Shown: positions 15,980 to 25,108 of the stretch, in pieces
Layout: every line of letters begins with the position of its first letter
Position numbering within the stretch: the stretch's first letter is position 1
Assembly (NCBI GenBank): GCA_963703045.1
Contig: OY969782.1
Coordinates: 248,001-312,000, forward strand
From: Miltoncostaea sp963703045
Lineage (GTDB): Bacteria > Actinomycetota > Thermoleophilia > Miltoncostaeales > Miltoncostaeaceae
Length of the DNA stretch: 64,000 nt
Direction of reading: 5' to 3'
Program-made: the position numbers and the translations under genes
The notes under the pieces: generated by a model
What the model was told of the DNA's origin: nothing
The model's database searches: none
The model's input: the letters and a program-made list of their open reading frames with translations, nothing else

Positions 15980-17140
15980 GTGCCGCTGACCTATCGCACA
16001 GCCGGGGAGTCCCACGGCCCGGCCCTCTTCGCCATGGTCGAGGGACTGCCCGCCGGCCTGCCCCTGGTGCCCGAGGACATCGACGACGACCTCGCGCGTC
16101 GCCAGCTCGGATACGGCCGCGGCGGGCGCATGAAGATCGAGACCGATCGCGTCCAGGTCAAGACCGGCCTGCGCCACGGGCGCACCATCGGCAGCCCCCT
16201 CACGCTCGAGATCACCAACCTCGACTTCCCCAAGTGGTCCGAGGACCGCATGGCGATCTGGGAGGCGCACGACGAGGTCGAGCCGATCACGCTGCCGCGC
16301 CCCGGCCACGCCGACCTCGCGGGGATGCTCAAGTACGGCACCGACGACCTTCGCCCCATCCTCGAGCGCGCCAGCGCCCGCGAGACCGCCGCGCGGGTGG
16401 CGGCCGGCGGTGTCGCCAAGGCGCTGCTGCGCCGGTACGGCACGCAGATCCGCAGCCACGTCGTGCGCATCGGCCCCGAGGCGGTCCCGCTGCGGGACGA
16501 CCTCGCCGTCGACGACTTCGAGGGCGTCGACGAGAGCCCGGTGCGGTGCCTCGACCCCGAGGCCTCCGAGCGGATGAAGGCCGCCATCAAGGCGGCCGGT
16601 CAGGACCACAACACCCTCGGCGGCATCTTCGAGGTGTGGGCGTTCGACGCGCTGCCCGGCCTCGGCTCGCACGTGAGCGGCGACGCGCGCCTCGACGGCC
16701 GCTTCGGCCAGGCGATCATGGGCATCCAGGCGATCAAGGGCGTCGAGATCGGCGCGGGCTTCGAGCTCGGCACCATCCCGGGCAGCGAGGCCCACGACGA
16801 GATCTACCACGACACCGAGCGCGGCTTCTTCCGGCGCACCAACCGCTCCGGCGGCATCGAGGGCGGCATGACCCACGGCGCGCCGGTCGTCGTGCGCGCC
16901 GTGATGAAGCCGATCAGCACCCTCACGCGGCCGCTCGCGTCGGTCAACGTGGCGACCAAGGAGGCGCGCAAGGCCTTCAAGGAGCGGTCGGACATCTGCG
17001 CCGTGCCGGCCGCCGCCGTGGTGGCCGAGGCCGCCGTCGCCTTCGTGCTCGCCCAGGCGCTCCTCGAGAAGTTCGGCGGCGACTCCATCGCCCATCTCGA
17101 CGCCGCGGTCGAGCGCTACCGGGTCGAGATCTCCGGATAG
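15980..17140 (+). CDS. aroC: Chorismate synthase
   Basis: Converts 5-enolpyruvylshikimate-3-phosphate to chorismate with reduced FMN. Family motifs: YRTAGESHGPALFAMVEG (residues 4-21), the RRQLGYGRGGRMKIE stretch near 40, DDLRPILERASARETAARVA near 122-141, and MKPISTL with RSDICAVPAAAVV near the C-terminus. The 386-residue length is normal for the long bacterial form. Start GTG 15980 lies nine bases after a TACACT box. First gene of aroC-aroK-aroB-aroQ. Confidence 0.96.
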   Translation: MPLTYRTAGESHGPALFAMVEGLPAGLPLVPEDIDDDLARRQLGYGRGGRMKIETDRVQVKTGLRHGRTIGSPLTLEITNLDFPKWSEDRMAIWEAHDEVEPITLPRPGHADLAGMLKYGTDDLRPILERASARETAARVAAGGVAKALLRRYGTQIRSHVVRIGPEAVPLRDDLAVDDFEGVDESPVRCLDPEASERMKAAIKAAGQDHNTLGGIFEVWAFDALPGLGSHVSGDARLDGRFGQAIMGIQAIKGVEIGAGFELGTIPGSEAHDEIYHDTERGFFRRTNRSGGIEGGMTHGAPVVVRAVMKPISTLTRPLASVNVATKEARKAFKERSDICAVPAAAVVAEAAVAFVLAQALLEKFGGDSIAHLDAAVERYRVEISG

Positions 17141-17668
17141 GTGCCGGTGCCGCGCTGGCTCGTACTCTCCGGATACATGGGCGCCGGCAAGACCTCGGTC
17201 GGGCGGCGGGTCGCGTCGCGCCTCGGGCGGGTCTTCGTCGACGCCGACCGCGAGATCGAGCTGCACGCAGGCATGCCGATCCCCGAGATCTTCTCCCGGC
17301 GGGGCGAGGTGTGGTTCCGGCGCACCGAGGAGACCGTGATCCGCGGCATCCTGGCGCGTGAGCCGGCCGGGGTGCTCGCGCTGGGAGGGGGCGCCCTGCA
17401 GAGCGATCGCACCCGCTCCCTGGTGACGCGCGTGGCCGACGTCGTCTGGCTGCGCGCCAGCGTCGCGGTCGCCTGGTCGCGCGTCGAGGGCTCGGACCGC
17501 CCGCTGGCGCGCGACCGGGCGCGATTCGAGCGCCGCGCGCAGGCGCGCGAGGCCGGCTACCGGGAGGCGGCCGCGCTCGAGGTCGATGCCGACGCGCCGG
17601 CCGACGAGGTGGCGGGACGGGTCGCGCTGTGGGCGTCGGCCCGCGCCGATGCCGAGGCGCCGCGATGA
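17141..17668 (+). CDS. aroK: Shikimate kinase
   Basis: Phosphorylates shikimate with ATP. Walker A GYMGAGKTSVGRRVA is at residues 8-22, the shikimate-binding Asp-Arg is in VDADREIE (near 36), the RRGEVWFRRTEE segment near 53 matches the FRxxE motif, and LALGGGAL is near 82. The 175-residue length is normal. GTG 17141 directly follows the aroC stop; GTG 17147 is an alternative. aroB overlaps its end. Confidence 0.93.
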   Translation: MPVPRWLVLSGYMGAGKTSVGRRVASRLGRVFVDADREIELHAGMPIPEIFSRRGEVWFRRTEETVIRGILAREPAGVLALGGGALQSDRTRSLVTRVADVVWLRASVAVAWSRVEGSDRPLARDRARFERRAQAREAGYREAAALEVDADAPADEVAGRVALWASARADAEAPR

Positions 17669-18759
17669 CATCGACCGCCCCGGCGCCCGCCCGGTGGGCC
17701 GAGATCGGAGACCACCGCTACCCGCTGCACCTCGCCCCCGGCCTGATCGACCGACTCGGCGAGATCTGGCCCGGTCCCGCGCAGGGCGCGGTGCTGCTGG
17801 TCAGCGACGGCAACGTCCCCGAGCTCGCCCGGCGCGCCCGCGCCGGCCTGCAGGACGCGGGCCTGCGGGTCATCACCGCGAGCGTGCCGCCCGGAGAGGG
17901 CTCGAAGACGCTCGCCCAGGTCGAGCGCCTGTGCCGGCTGGCGGCCGATGCGGGGCTGCGCCGCGCCGACACCGTGGTGGCGCTGGGCGGCGGGGTCGTC
18001 GGCGACCTGGCCGGGTTCGTGGCGGCCAGCTACCAGCGCGGCGTGCGGCTCGTCCACGTGCCGACGACCCTGCTCGCGATGGTCGATTCGGCCGTCGGCG
18101 GCAAGACCGGCGTCGACCTGCCCGAGGGCAAGAACTACGTGGGCGCCATCTGGCAGCCCGAGATGGTGGCGATGGACACCGACGCCCTCGCGAGCCTGCC
18201 CGCACGCCAGCTCGCCTGCGGCTTCGCCGAGATCGTCAAGTACGGCCTGCTCGACTCGCCCGAGCTGTTCGGGGTGGTCGAGGGCTGGCCCGCCCTGCCG
18301 GGCGAGCCCGAGGCGCTGGCGGCGCTCATCCGCCGCTGCGTCGACCACAAGCTCGCCGTCGTGGCGTCCGACGAGCGGGAGACCGGCATGCGGGCCTCGC
18401 TCAACCTCGGCCACACGGTCGGGCACGGCATCGAGTCGGCCGCCGGCTACGCCCGGTACCACCACGGCGAGGCGATCTCGCTCGGCCTGCTGGCCGCGCT
18501 GCGCCTGTCGGAGCAGACCGTCGGCCTCGATCCGGCGTGGCGCCCGCGCACCGAGGCGGTCCTCGACCGCCACGGCCTGCCCGTGCGCCTCGACCGCGAC
18601 GTGCCGACGGCCGCGATACTCGCGGCGATGGGGCGCGACAAGAAGGCCGAGGCGGGGGCGCTCAACATGGTCATGATCGGGGCCCCGGGCGACGTCAGGT
18701 TGAAGGTCAGCCCGCCCCGGGAGCGGCTGGTCGCCGCCATCGAGGAGCTGCGCGCATGA
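17665..18759 (+). CDS. aroB: 3-dehydroquinate synthase
   Basis: Cyclises DAHP to 3-dehydroquinate using NAD and a divalent metal. Motifs: VALGGGVVGDLAGFVAASYQ (near 106), VPTTLLAMVDSAVGGKTGVD (near 132), and metal ligands Glu in FAEIVKYG (near 190), His in NLGHTVGHGIE (near 253) and His in YHHGEAISLG (near 268). 364 residues. The start is the ATG overlapping the aroK stop. Confidence 0.95.
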   Translation: MTSTAPAPARWAEIGDHRYPLHLAPGLIDRLGEIWPGPAQGAVLLVSDGNVPELARRARAGLQDAGLRVITASVPPGEGSKTLAQVERLCRLAADAGLRRADTVVALGGGVVGDLAGFVAASYQRGVRLVHVPTTLLAMVDSAVGGKTGVDLPEGKNYVGAIWQPEMVAMDTDALASLPARQLACGFAEIVKYGLLDSPELFGVVEGWPALPGEPEALAALIRRCVDHKLAVVASDERETGMRASLNLGHTVGHGIESAAGYARYHHGEAISLGLLAALRLSEQTVGLDPAWRPRTEAVLDRHGLPVRLDRDVPTAAILAAMGRDKKAEAGALNMVMIGAPGDVRLKVSPPRERLVAAIEELRA

Positions 18760-19199
18760 GCGGACCGTTGCGGATCGCGCTGCTGCACGGCCCCAACCTC
18801 GACCAGCTCGGCCGACGGCCGTCGGCCCACTACGGGACCCTGACGCTGCGCGAGCTCGAGGATCGCGTCCGCGACTGGGGGAGGGAGCGGGGGATGAGCG
18901 TCGGGTGCTTCCAGACCAACCACGAGGGCTCCTTCCTCGAGCACGTCCACGGGCTCGCCGGCATCGTCGACGGCGCCGTCGTCAACCCGGGCGCCTGGAC
19001 CCACTACCAGTGGTCGATCCGCGACGCGCTGGAGGTGATGGGGGCGCCGTTCGTCGAGGTGCACCTGTCCGACGTCACCGCGCGCGAGCCGCACCGGCGC
19101 GTCTCGGTGGTGCGCGACATCGCCTCTCACGCCGTCTGGGGCAGGGGTCCCGAGGGCTACCGCGACGCCCTCGACCACCTCGCCGAGGTGCTGGCATGA
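18756..19199 (+). CDS. aroQ: 3-dehydroquinate dehydratase, type II
   Basis: Dehydrates 3-dehydroquinate; the type II dodecameric enzyme of 147 residues. The N-terminal LLHGPNLDQLGRRPSAHYG contains the catalytic Tyr, FQTNHEGSFLEHVHG is the conserved second segment, and VNPGAWTHYQWSIRDAL with HLSDVTAREPHRRVS are the substrate-binding parts. WTHYQWS is less usual than the common YTHTSVA form. ATGA overlaps at both ends. Confidence 0.94.
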   Translation: MSGPLRIALLHGPNLDQLGRRPSAHYGTLTLRELEDRVRDWGRERGMSVGCFQTNHEGSFLEHVHGLAGIVDGAVVNPGAWTHYQWSIRDALEVMGAPFVEVHLSDVTAREPHRRVSVVRDIASHAVWGRGPEGYRDALDHLAEVLA

Positions 19200-20281
19200 G
19201 CGCGGCACACGCCGCCCGGCAGGCCGCGCTCGCGGCCGGCCTGCCCGCGCGCGGGCTGGGCGTGATGGTGGTCACGGAGCCGGCCAACGTGCGCTACCTG
19301 ACCGGGTACGTCGGCTCCAACGGCATCGCGCTGGTCGGCCGGGATGCCTGCGTGCTGCTGACCGACTCCCGCTACTCCGTCAGCGCCCGCGAGCAGGTCG
19401 CCGAGGCCGAGGTCGTGATCGGCGGACGCGACCTGCTCGCCGACGTCGCCACCCGGGCGGAGTCGATGGCGGCGGGCGAGGCGGTGGGCGTCGAGGCGGA
19501 GGACATGACCCTCGCGCGGCACTCCCGCCTGGTGGAGCTGCTCGACGGCCTGGCCGTCGAGCCGACCCGCGGCCAGGTCGAGGAGCTGCGCCTCGTGAAG
19601 GACGACGCCGAGGTGCAGGCCATGCGCGAGGCGGCCGCGGTCGTCGACCGCGCGCTCGCCACCGTGCTGGGTCAGGGCATCGTCGGCCGCACGGAGGGCC
19701 GCGTCGCCTTCGCCCTGCTCGGGGCGATGCTCGACGAGGGCGCCGAGGGCGCGAGCTTCGCGACGATCGTGGCGTCCGGTCCGCGCGGCGCCCGGCCGCA
19801 CCACGTGCCGGGAGCCGAGATCGTCCCGCCCGGCACGCTGGTGGTCATCGACCTCGGCGCCGTGGTCCGGGGCTACTGCTCCGACATGACCCGCACCGTC
19901 GCGACGGGTCCGCTGCCGCCGCGGCTCGAGGAGATCCACGGGGTGTGCCTGGCGGCCGAGCAGGACGCGCTCGCGGCCGCCCGGCCGGGCATGACGACGG
20001 GCGAGCTGGACGCGGTCGCCCGCACGCGCATCGCCGAGGCCGGGTACGGTGCGCACTTCGGGCACGGCCTGGGGCACGGGGTGGGGCTCGCCATCCACGA
20101 GCGCCCCGGTGTGCGTCCCGATGGATCGGACGTCCTGCGCGCGGGGATGGCGATCACGATCGAGCCGGGCATCTACCTCGAGGGAGAGGGCGGCGTGCGG
20201 ATCGAGGATCTCGTGATCCTGGGCGAGGACGGCAACGAGGTGCTGTCCACATCGCCCACGGAGTTGCGGACAGTCGAGTGA
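19196..20281 (+). CDS. M24 Xaa-Pro peptidase (PepP/PepQ-type)
   Basis: A 361-residue metallopeptidase with a creatinase N-terminal domain (about 1-125) and a pita-bread M24 domain. Metal ligands are visible: Asp in VVIDLGAVV (near 220), Asp in YCSDMTRTV (near 231), His in GHGLGHGVGLAIHE (near 292), Glu in ITIEPGIY (near 322) and Glu in GVRIEDLVI (near 337). Cuts N-terminal residues before proline. The position between aroQ and efp matches the Bacillus order, pointing to a role in peptide turnover. Confidence 0.9.
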   Translation: MSAAHAARQAALAAGLPARGLGVMVVTEPANVRYLTGYVGSNGIALVGRDACVLLTDSRYSVSAREQVAEAEVVIGGRDLLADVATRAESMAAGEAVGVEAEDMTLARHSRLVELLDGLAVEPTRGQVEELRLVKDDAEVQAMREAAAVVDRALATVLGQGIVGRTEGRVAFALLGAMLDEGAEGASFATIVASGPRGARPHHVPGAEIVPPGTLVVIDLGAVVRGYCSDMTRTVATGPLPPRLEEIHGVCLAAEQDALAAARPGMTTGELDAVARTRIAEAGYGAHFGHGLGHGVGLAIHERPGVRPDGSDVLRAGMAITIEPGIYLEGEGGVRIEDLVILGEDGNEVLSTSPTELRTVE

Positions 20282-20294
20282 GGGGGCAGGCGCG

Positions 20295-20849
20295 ATGATC
20301 ACCACGAACGACCTCAAGAACGGCTACGTGCTCGACATCGACGGGGAGCTCGTCAGCGTCGTGCAGTTCCAGCACGTCAAGCCGGGCAAGGGCGGCGCCT
20401 TCGTCCGCACGAAGCTCAAGAGCCTCACGAGCGGGTCGGTGGTCGAGAAGACCTTCCGCGCCGGCGAGAAGGTCGAGCGCGTCACGACCGAGAGCCGCAC
20501 CATGCAGTTCCTGTACCGCGACGGCGACGACCTGCACCTGATGGACAACGCGACCTTCGAGCAGATCCCGGTGACGGCGTCGCTCGTCGAGAACGACGAC
20601 CTGCTCGCGCCCAACACGGACGTGCAGGTGCTGTTCGTGCGCGACGCCCCGATCCGGGTCGAGCTGCCGACGTTCGTCGAGCTCGCCGTCACCCGCACCG
20701 ACCCCGGGGTCAAGGGCGACACCGTCTCGAACGTGACCAAGCCGGCCGAGGTCGAGACCGGGGCGACGATCGACGTGCCCCTGTTCGTCAACGAGGGCGA
20801 CCGCCTCAAGATCGACACCCGCACCCGCGAGTACTCTGCCCGCGCGTGA
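20295..20849 (+). CDS. efp: Elongation factor P
   Basis: Relieves ribosome stalling at polyproline. 184 residues in three beta domains. The loop VKPGKGGAFVRTKLK carries the modifiable Lys (near residue 32). The C-terminal EVETGATIDVPLFVNEGD and KIDTRTREYSARA match the efp signature. A GGGGGCAGGCGCG stretch precedes the ATG. It lies between pepP and accB as in Bacillus. Confidence 0.96.
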   Translation: MITTNDLKNGYVLDIDGELVSVVQFQHVKPGKGGAFVRTKLKSLTSGSVVEKTFRAGEKVERVTTESRTMQFLYRDGDDLHLMDNATFEQIPVTASLVENDDLLAPNTDVQVLFVRDAPIRVELPTFVELAVTRTDPGVKGDTVSNVTKPAEVETGATIDVPLFVNEGDRLKIDTRTREYSARA

Positions 20850-20880
20850 GCACCCCTACCGCACCGCCGAAGGGAGCCAA

Positions 20881-22653
20881 GTGACGCACGTCCCGGACGC
20901 CGTCGGCTACGTCAACGCGACCCTCCGCGACCTGGCCCCCTTCCCCTGGGGCACCGCGGTGGGCACCGACGACCTGGCCGCGGCCGCAGCCGCCCTCTCC
21001 GAGGTCGGGGCGCGGGTGCTGGAGGCCCTCGACGCGCGCTGCGCCCGCGCAGCCCTCGAAGCGCGCTCCGAGAGCCCCTGGGACCGCCTGCGGGCCGTCC
21101 TGCGCGAGGCCGGCGGCACGCCGGTCGGCGTCGTCGTCGGCGCGCGCAACCTCTGGGGCGACCTCCCCGTGGCCCCCGACGTGGTGCGCCGGTTCGTGCT
21201 GTGCGCGGTCGATTCGGGCGCGTCCCGCATCCGCGCCACCGACCCCCTCAACGACCCCGAGGCGCTCGAGCCGGTCGCCCGCGCCTGCGAGGAGGCCGCC
21301 GCCGAGTTCGTGCCGACGCTGATCATCGGCCCGGCCCCCGGGCCCGACGACGCCCGCTGGATCGAGGAGGCGGTCGCGCTCGCCGCGCTGCCCGGCGCCG
21401 CCACGATCTGCCTGTCCGACGGCGCGGGACACGTCTCGCCGGCCGCGCTCGGCCGGCTGGTGGCGGCCGTCTCCGCCGCGACCGGCCTGCCGGTCGAGGC
21501 GCAGGTGCAGGCCCCCGGCGGCCTCGCCCCGCTGTCGGCGATGGCGGCCGTGGCCGCCGGCGCGTCCGCGGTGCAGGCCTCGGCCGGTCCGGTCGCCCTG
21601 GTCTCGGCGCGACCCTCGGCCGAGACGCTGCGCGCCGCGCTCGTCGGCGGCGACCGCACCCTCGACTGCCAGCCGTCCGCGCTCGACCGCGCCGCCCGCG
21701 TGGTCGGACCGATGCTGCCCGCCGACCGGCTTCGCCAGGCGGCGGCCGCCGTCTTCGGCCCCGCGGTGGCGGTGCCGCCGGCCCTCGAGCCGGGGCTGAT
21801 CTCGCGCCTCGGCCGGCTCGGGCTGTCGCGGAGCCTGGTGGCCGTCGCCACCGAGTCGGCCGCCGTGGCGCGCGACGTCGGCGCCGCGACGCTGGCATAC
21901 CCGCTCGGCGCGGCCATCCTCGCCCAGGCCGCGCGCCACGTCATCGAGGGCCGACGCTGGGCCGAGATCGAGCCCGAGCTGGTGCAGATCGTGCTCGGAC
22001 GCGCGGGCCGCCTGCGCGGACCGGTGGCCGACGCCGCCGTCGAGGCCGCCCGCGCCGCCGATCCCGGCCCCTTGCCGCGTCGCGACGTCTCGGCGGTCAC
22101 CGAGGAGGCCCCCGCGGGGCTGTCCGAGGAGGACCTGGTGCTCTGGGCGATGTTCGCCGAGGGCACGGAGCAGGTCGTGGCCCGCCGCCGCTCCCTCGGC
22201 GCCGAGGCCGCGAACCGCCCCGGCCAGCCGACGATCGACCGCGACCTGCTCGAGACGCTCGTGGACGTGGTCGAGGCCTCCGACGAGGCCGAGGTCAGCG
22301 TCGAGATCTCCGGGGCGCGGGTCACCGTGCGCCGCAGCGTCGCCGCCCCGGCGACGGCCGGCGCCTCGCCGGGCGGGGCGGGCCCCGCCGCCGCCGCCGA
22401 CGAGGAGGACGGCGGCCTGGTGCGCGTCACCAGCCCGATGGTGGGCACCTTCTACCGGCGCCCCGGACCCGATCAGGAGGCCTTCGTGGAGGAGGGTCAG
22501 ACCGTCGAGGTCGGCGACACCCTCTGCCTGATCGAAGCGATGAAGCTCTTCAACGAGATCGTCGCCGAGACGGCCGGCACGGTCCGCACGATCGCGCTCG
22601 ACGACGCGGCCCCGGCCGAGTTCGGCCAGCTCCTGTTCCTCATCGAGCCGTGA
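20881..22653 (+). CDS. accB: AccB fused to a degenerate carboxyltransferase barrel
   Basis: A 590-residue protein where AccB is normally about 160. The C-terminal part (about 450-590) is a standard biotin carboxyl carrier: LLETLVDVVEASDEAEVSVE, an Ala/Pro linker, then VTSPMVGTFYRRPGPD and LIEAMKLFNEI, with Lys555 the biotin site. Residues 1-440 follow the oxaloacetate decarboxylase/pyruvate carboxylase carboxyltransferase: SPWDRLR, RNLWGDL, SRIRATDPLND, then a helical tail with AYPLGAAILAQA, IEGRRW and GLSEEDLVLWAMF. The catalytic features are missing: no DGGQQSL-type opening, SDGAG for KDMAG, VEAQVQAPGG for the VHLHxHxTxG metal His pair. The barrel is probably non-catalytic. accC follows in a GTGA overlap. 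Confidence 0.88.
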   Translation: MTHVPDAVGYVNATLRDLAPFPWGTAVGTDDLAAAAAALSEVGARVLEALDARCARAALEARSESPWDRLRAVLREAGGTPVGVVVGARNLWGDLPVAPDVVRRFVLCAVDSGASRIRATDPLNDPEALEPVARACEEAAAEFVPTLIIGPAPGPDDARWIEEAVALAALPGAATICLSDGAGHVSPAALGRLVAAVSAATGLPVEAQVQAPGGLAPLSAMAAVAAGASAVQASAGPVALVSARPSAETLRAALVGGDRTLDCQPSALDRAARVVGPMLPADRLRQAAAAVFGPAVAVPPALEPGLISRLGRLGLSRSLVAVATESAAVARDVGAATLAYPLGAAILAQAARHVIEGRRWAEIEPELVQIVLGRAGRLRGPVADAAVEAARAADPGPLPRRDVSAVTEEAPAGLSEEDLVLWAMFAEGTEQVVARRRSLGAEAANRPGQPTIDRDLLETLVDVVEASDEAEVSVEISGARVTVRRSVAAPATAGASPGGAGPAAAADEEDGGLVRVTSPMVGTFYRRPGPDQEAFVEEGQTVEVGDTLCLIEAMKLFNEIVAETAGTVRTIALDDAAPAEFGQLLFLIEP

Positions 22654-24018
22654 AGCTCCTCGTCGCCAACCGGGGCGAGATCGCCGTGCGCGTCCTGCGG
22701 ACCGCACGGGAGCTCGGCATCCCGACCGTGGCCGTCTACTCGACGGCCGACGCCGACACCCTCGCGGTCGACCTCGCCGACGAGGCCGTCTGCATCGGGC
22801 CGCCCGCCGCCCGCGACTCGTACCTCAACATCGCCAACGTCCTCGGCGCCGCCGAGATCACGGGGTGCGACGCCATCCACCCGGGGTACGGGTTCCTCTC
22901 CGAGAACGCCGACTTCGCGCGCGCCTGCGCCGACGCGGGGATCACCTTCGTCGGCCCCTCGCCCGAGGTGATGGAGCGGATGGGCGACAAGATCCAGGCC
23001 AAGGCGGCCGCCCGCGAGGCCGGCCTGCCGGTGCTGGAGGGGTCCGACGGCCCCGTCAGCGACGTCGCCGCGGCCCTCGAGGCGGCGGAGCGCGCCGGGT
23101 ACCCGGTGCTGCTGAAGGCCGCGGCCGGCGGCGGCGGCAAGGGCATGCGCCGTGTCGAGCGCGCCGCCGACCTGGCGCACGCGTTCGAGGTCGCCCAGCG
23201 GGAGGCCGAGGCGGCCTTCAGCGACGGCGCCCTCTACGTGGAGCGCCTGCTCGAGGGGGCCCGCCACGTCGAGATCCAGGTGATGGCCGACGGCCTCGGC
23301 GGCGCCCTCGTCTGCGGCGACCGCGAGTGCTCGATCCAGCGGCGCCACCAGAAGCTGATCGAGGAGGCGCCGGCGCCGCATCTGCCCGACGCCACCCGCG
23401 CCGGCGATGCAGCAGGCCGCGCTGCGGGCGGTGAAGTCCTGGAACTACCGCAGCGCCGGCACCCTCGAGTTCCTGGTCGACGCCGCGGGCGACTTCTTCT
23501 TCCTCGAGCTCAACGCCCGGCTGCAGGTGGAGCACCCGGTCACCGAGCTCGTGACCGGCCTCGACCTGGTCGCCGAGCAGCTCCACGTGGCCGCGGGCGG
23601 TCTGCTCTCGCGCACCGGCGTGGCCGAGGCGACCGGGCACGCCATCGAGTGCCGCATCAACGCGGAGGACCCCTCGCGCGACTTCCGTCCCGGGGCGGGG
23701 CGGCTCGACGACTACCGCATCGCGCAGGGCCCGGGGATCCGCGTCAACACCCACTGCGAGCCGGGCGAGAACATCCCGCCCCACTACGACAGCCTGCTGG
23801 GCAAGCTGTGCGTCTGGGCCGCCGACCGCCCCCGGGCGATCGCGCGCCTGCGCCGCGCCCTGCACGAGACCTCGGTGACCGGCATCCCGACCACCCTGCC
23901 CCTGCTCAACGAGATCGCCCACGACGCGCCCTTCGTCGAGGGGCGGTACACCACGTCCTACCTCACCGACCGCGAGGCGTTCCTGCCGACGCTCCGGGCC
24001 GCCGCGCAGTCGTCGTGA
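22650..24018 (+). CDS. accC: Biotin carboxylase AccC, frameshifted once
   Basis: ATP-dependent carboxylation of biotin on AccB. N-terminal LLVANRGEIAVRVLRTAREL; HPGYGFLSENADFA near 75; the ATP-grasp glycine loop KAAAGGGGKGMRRV near 160; then, in another frame, FLELNARLQVEHPVTELV and AIECRINAEDP. One extra base near 23398-23406 (GCCGGCG where GCCGCG would stay in frame) breaks the gene; the repaired protein is 455 residues, normal for AccC. All catalytic blocks remain, so sequence error is likelier than inactivation. Overlaps accB and nusB at both ends. Confidence 0.9.
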
Positions 24019-24443
24019 CGGCCGCGCAGGCGCGCGAGGGGGGCCGCCGGGCGGCCCGGCGCCAGGCGGTGTTCCTGCTCTACCAGCACGATGTGACCGG
24101 GCTCGGGCTCGACGAGCTCGAGCGCAACGCCGAGCGCGACGGCACGCCGGTCAACCCCTTCGCCCGCGCCCTGATGGAGGGGGTCGCGGCCGACCCGGTC
24201 TCGCTCGACGAGCTGATCACGGGCGCCGCCGAGGGCTGGACGGCCGAGCGGCTGGCGCCGCTCGAGCGCAACATCCTGCGGGTCGCCATCCACGAGATCC
24301 TCGACTGGCCCGACATCCCCGCGGCCGTGTCGATCAACGAGGCCGTCGACCTCGCCAAGCGGTACTGCCAGACGGACGCGCCCGGCCTCGTGAACGGCAT
24401 CCTGGGGCGCATCGTCGCCGAGCAGCCGGAGGGCGCGTCGTGA
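24015..24443 (+). CDS. nusB: Transcription antitermination factor NusB
   Basis: All-helical RNA-binding partner of NusE/S10 in rRNA antitermination. 142 residues: RRAARRQAVFLLYQHDV at the start, LERNILRVAIHEILDWPDIPAAVSINEAVDLAKRYC in the middle (two conserved helices) and FVNGIL-like GLVNGILGRIV at the end. GTG 24015 overlaps the accC stop. The accBC-nusB order is conserved in other phyla. Confidence 0.92.
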   Translation: MTAAQAREGGRRAARRQAVFLLYQHDVTGLGLDELERNAERDGTPVNPFARALMEGVAADPVSLDELITGAAEGWTAERLAPLERNILRVAIHEILDWPDIPAAVSINEAVDLAKRYCQTDAPGLVNGILGRIVAEQPEGAS

Positions 24444-24625
24444 GCGCCGACGAGGTCGCCGCGCTGCGGGCGGCGGCCGCCCGGCTCGAGGAGGTCGCCG
24501 CCCGGCTGCGCGAGGGCGACGCGGGGCCGCAGGAGCTGCGCGCCCTCGCCGACGAGGCGCTGGCGCTCGGCGCCGAGATCACCGAGCGCGTCCCGCGCAC
24601 GCTCCGCCCCGATGGAGGCGACTGA
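24440..24625 (+). CDS. Small helical protein, possible divergent exonuclease VII small subunit
   Basis: A 61-residue charged, Ala/Glu-rich helical protein. RLEEVAARLREGDAGPQELRA resembles the XseB core pattern LExIVxxLExGDxxLExxL, and DEALALG resembles the EGMALxK helix. Position supports this: in Bacillus xseB lies between nusB and dxs. Against it: no xseA is present here, and the usual SFEEAM opening is lacking. GTG start overlaps the nusB stop. It could simply be an unrelated coiled coil. Confidence 0.5.
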   Translation: MSADEVAALRAAAARLEEVAARLREGDAGPQELRALADEALALGAEITERVPRTLRPDGGD

Positions 24626-24628
24626 GCC

Positions 24629-25060
24629 ATGGCCCGCGCCGACGACCTCCTCGACCCGCGCGTCCAGGTGATGGTGCTGCCGCCCAACGAGCCGACGGCG
24701 GCGGGGCACGAGGAGCTGCAGGGGGTCGGCAGCGGCGACGACCGGCCGCCCATGGCCGACCTGGCCGAGCGCCCCTGGCTCACCCAGGGGGGCGCCGCGC
24801 GGGGCGCCGAGCTCGAGACGCTCGGCCTGTCGCTCTACGCCGGCCACGCCGAGCTGTCGATGGTCAACGTGCCGACGGCGTTCATCGAGAGCGGGGTGCG
24901 CCTGCTGAAGGAGCTCGGCACCTACGTGCTGACCGGCGGCGTGCTCGAGGACGGCGACATCATGCAGCTGCGCCACGACCTGCCGTACCTCGTCGGGGTC
25001 CACGCGGTGGGCGACGCGGACGCCCCGGACGCGGCGCTGCGGGTGGTGCTGCTCGCCTGA
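24629..25060 (+). CDS. Hypothetical protein, 143 residues
   Basis: I do not recognise this protein. It is acidic, soluble, without signal peptide or membrane segment. A central stretch LSMVNVPTAFIESGVRLLKELGTYVLTGG looks like a helix between strands, followed by a polar segment and a hydrophobic VHAVGDADAPDAALRVVLLA end. It starts three bases after the XseB-like gene and is the last gene of the aro-acc operon; the convergent GST gene follows 48 bases on, with only a weak 6-bp hairpin between. Confidence 0.7.
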   Translation: MARADDLLDPRVQVMVLPPNEPTAAGHEELQGVGSGDDRPPMADLAERPWLTQGGAARGAELETLGLSLYAGHAELSMVNVPTAFIESGVRLLKELGTYVLTGGVLEDGDIMQLRHDLPYLVGVHAVGDADAPDAALRVVLLA

Positions 25061-25108
25061 GCGCCCCGGACCCCGGCGGCTGCGGACGCCGGACGCCCCG
25101 TCGCGGCC

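Noticed and set aside
21201..24443. A very long alternative ORF spanning accB and accC
   Set aside because: Its first part is Arg/Gly-rich shadow of accB in another frame; only the section from 22650 is real accC.
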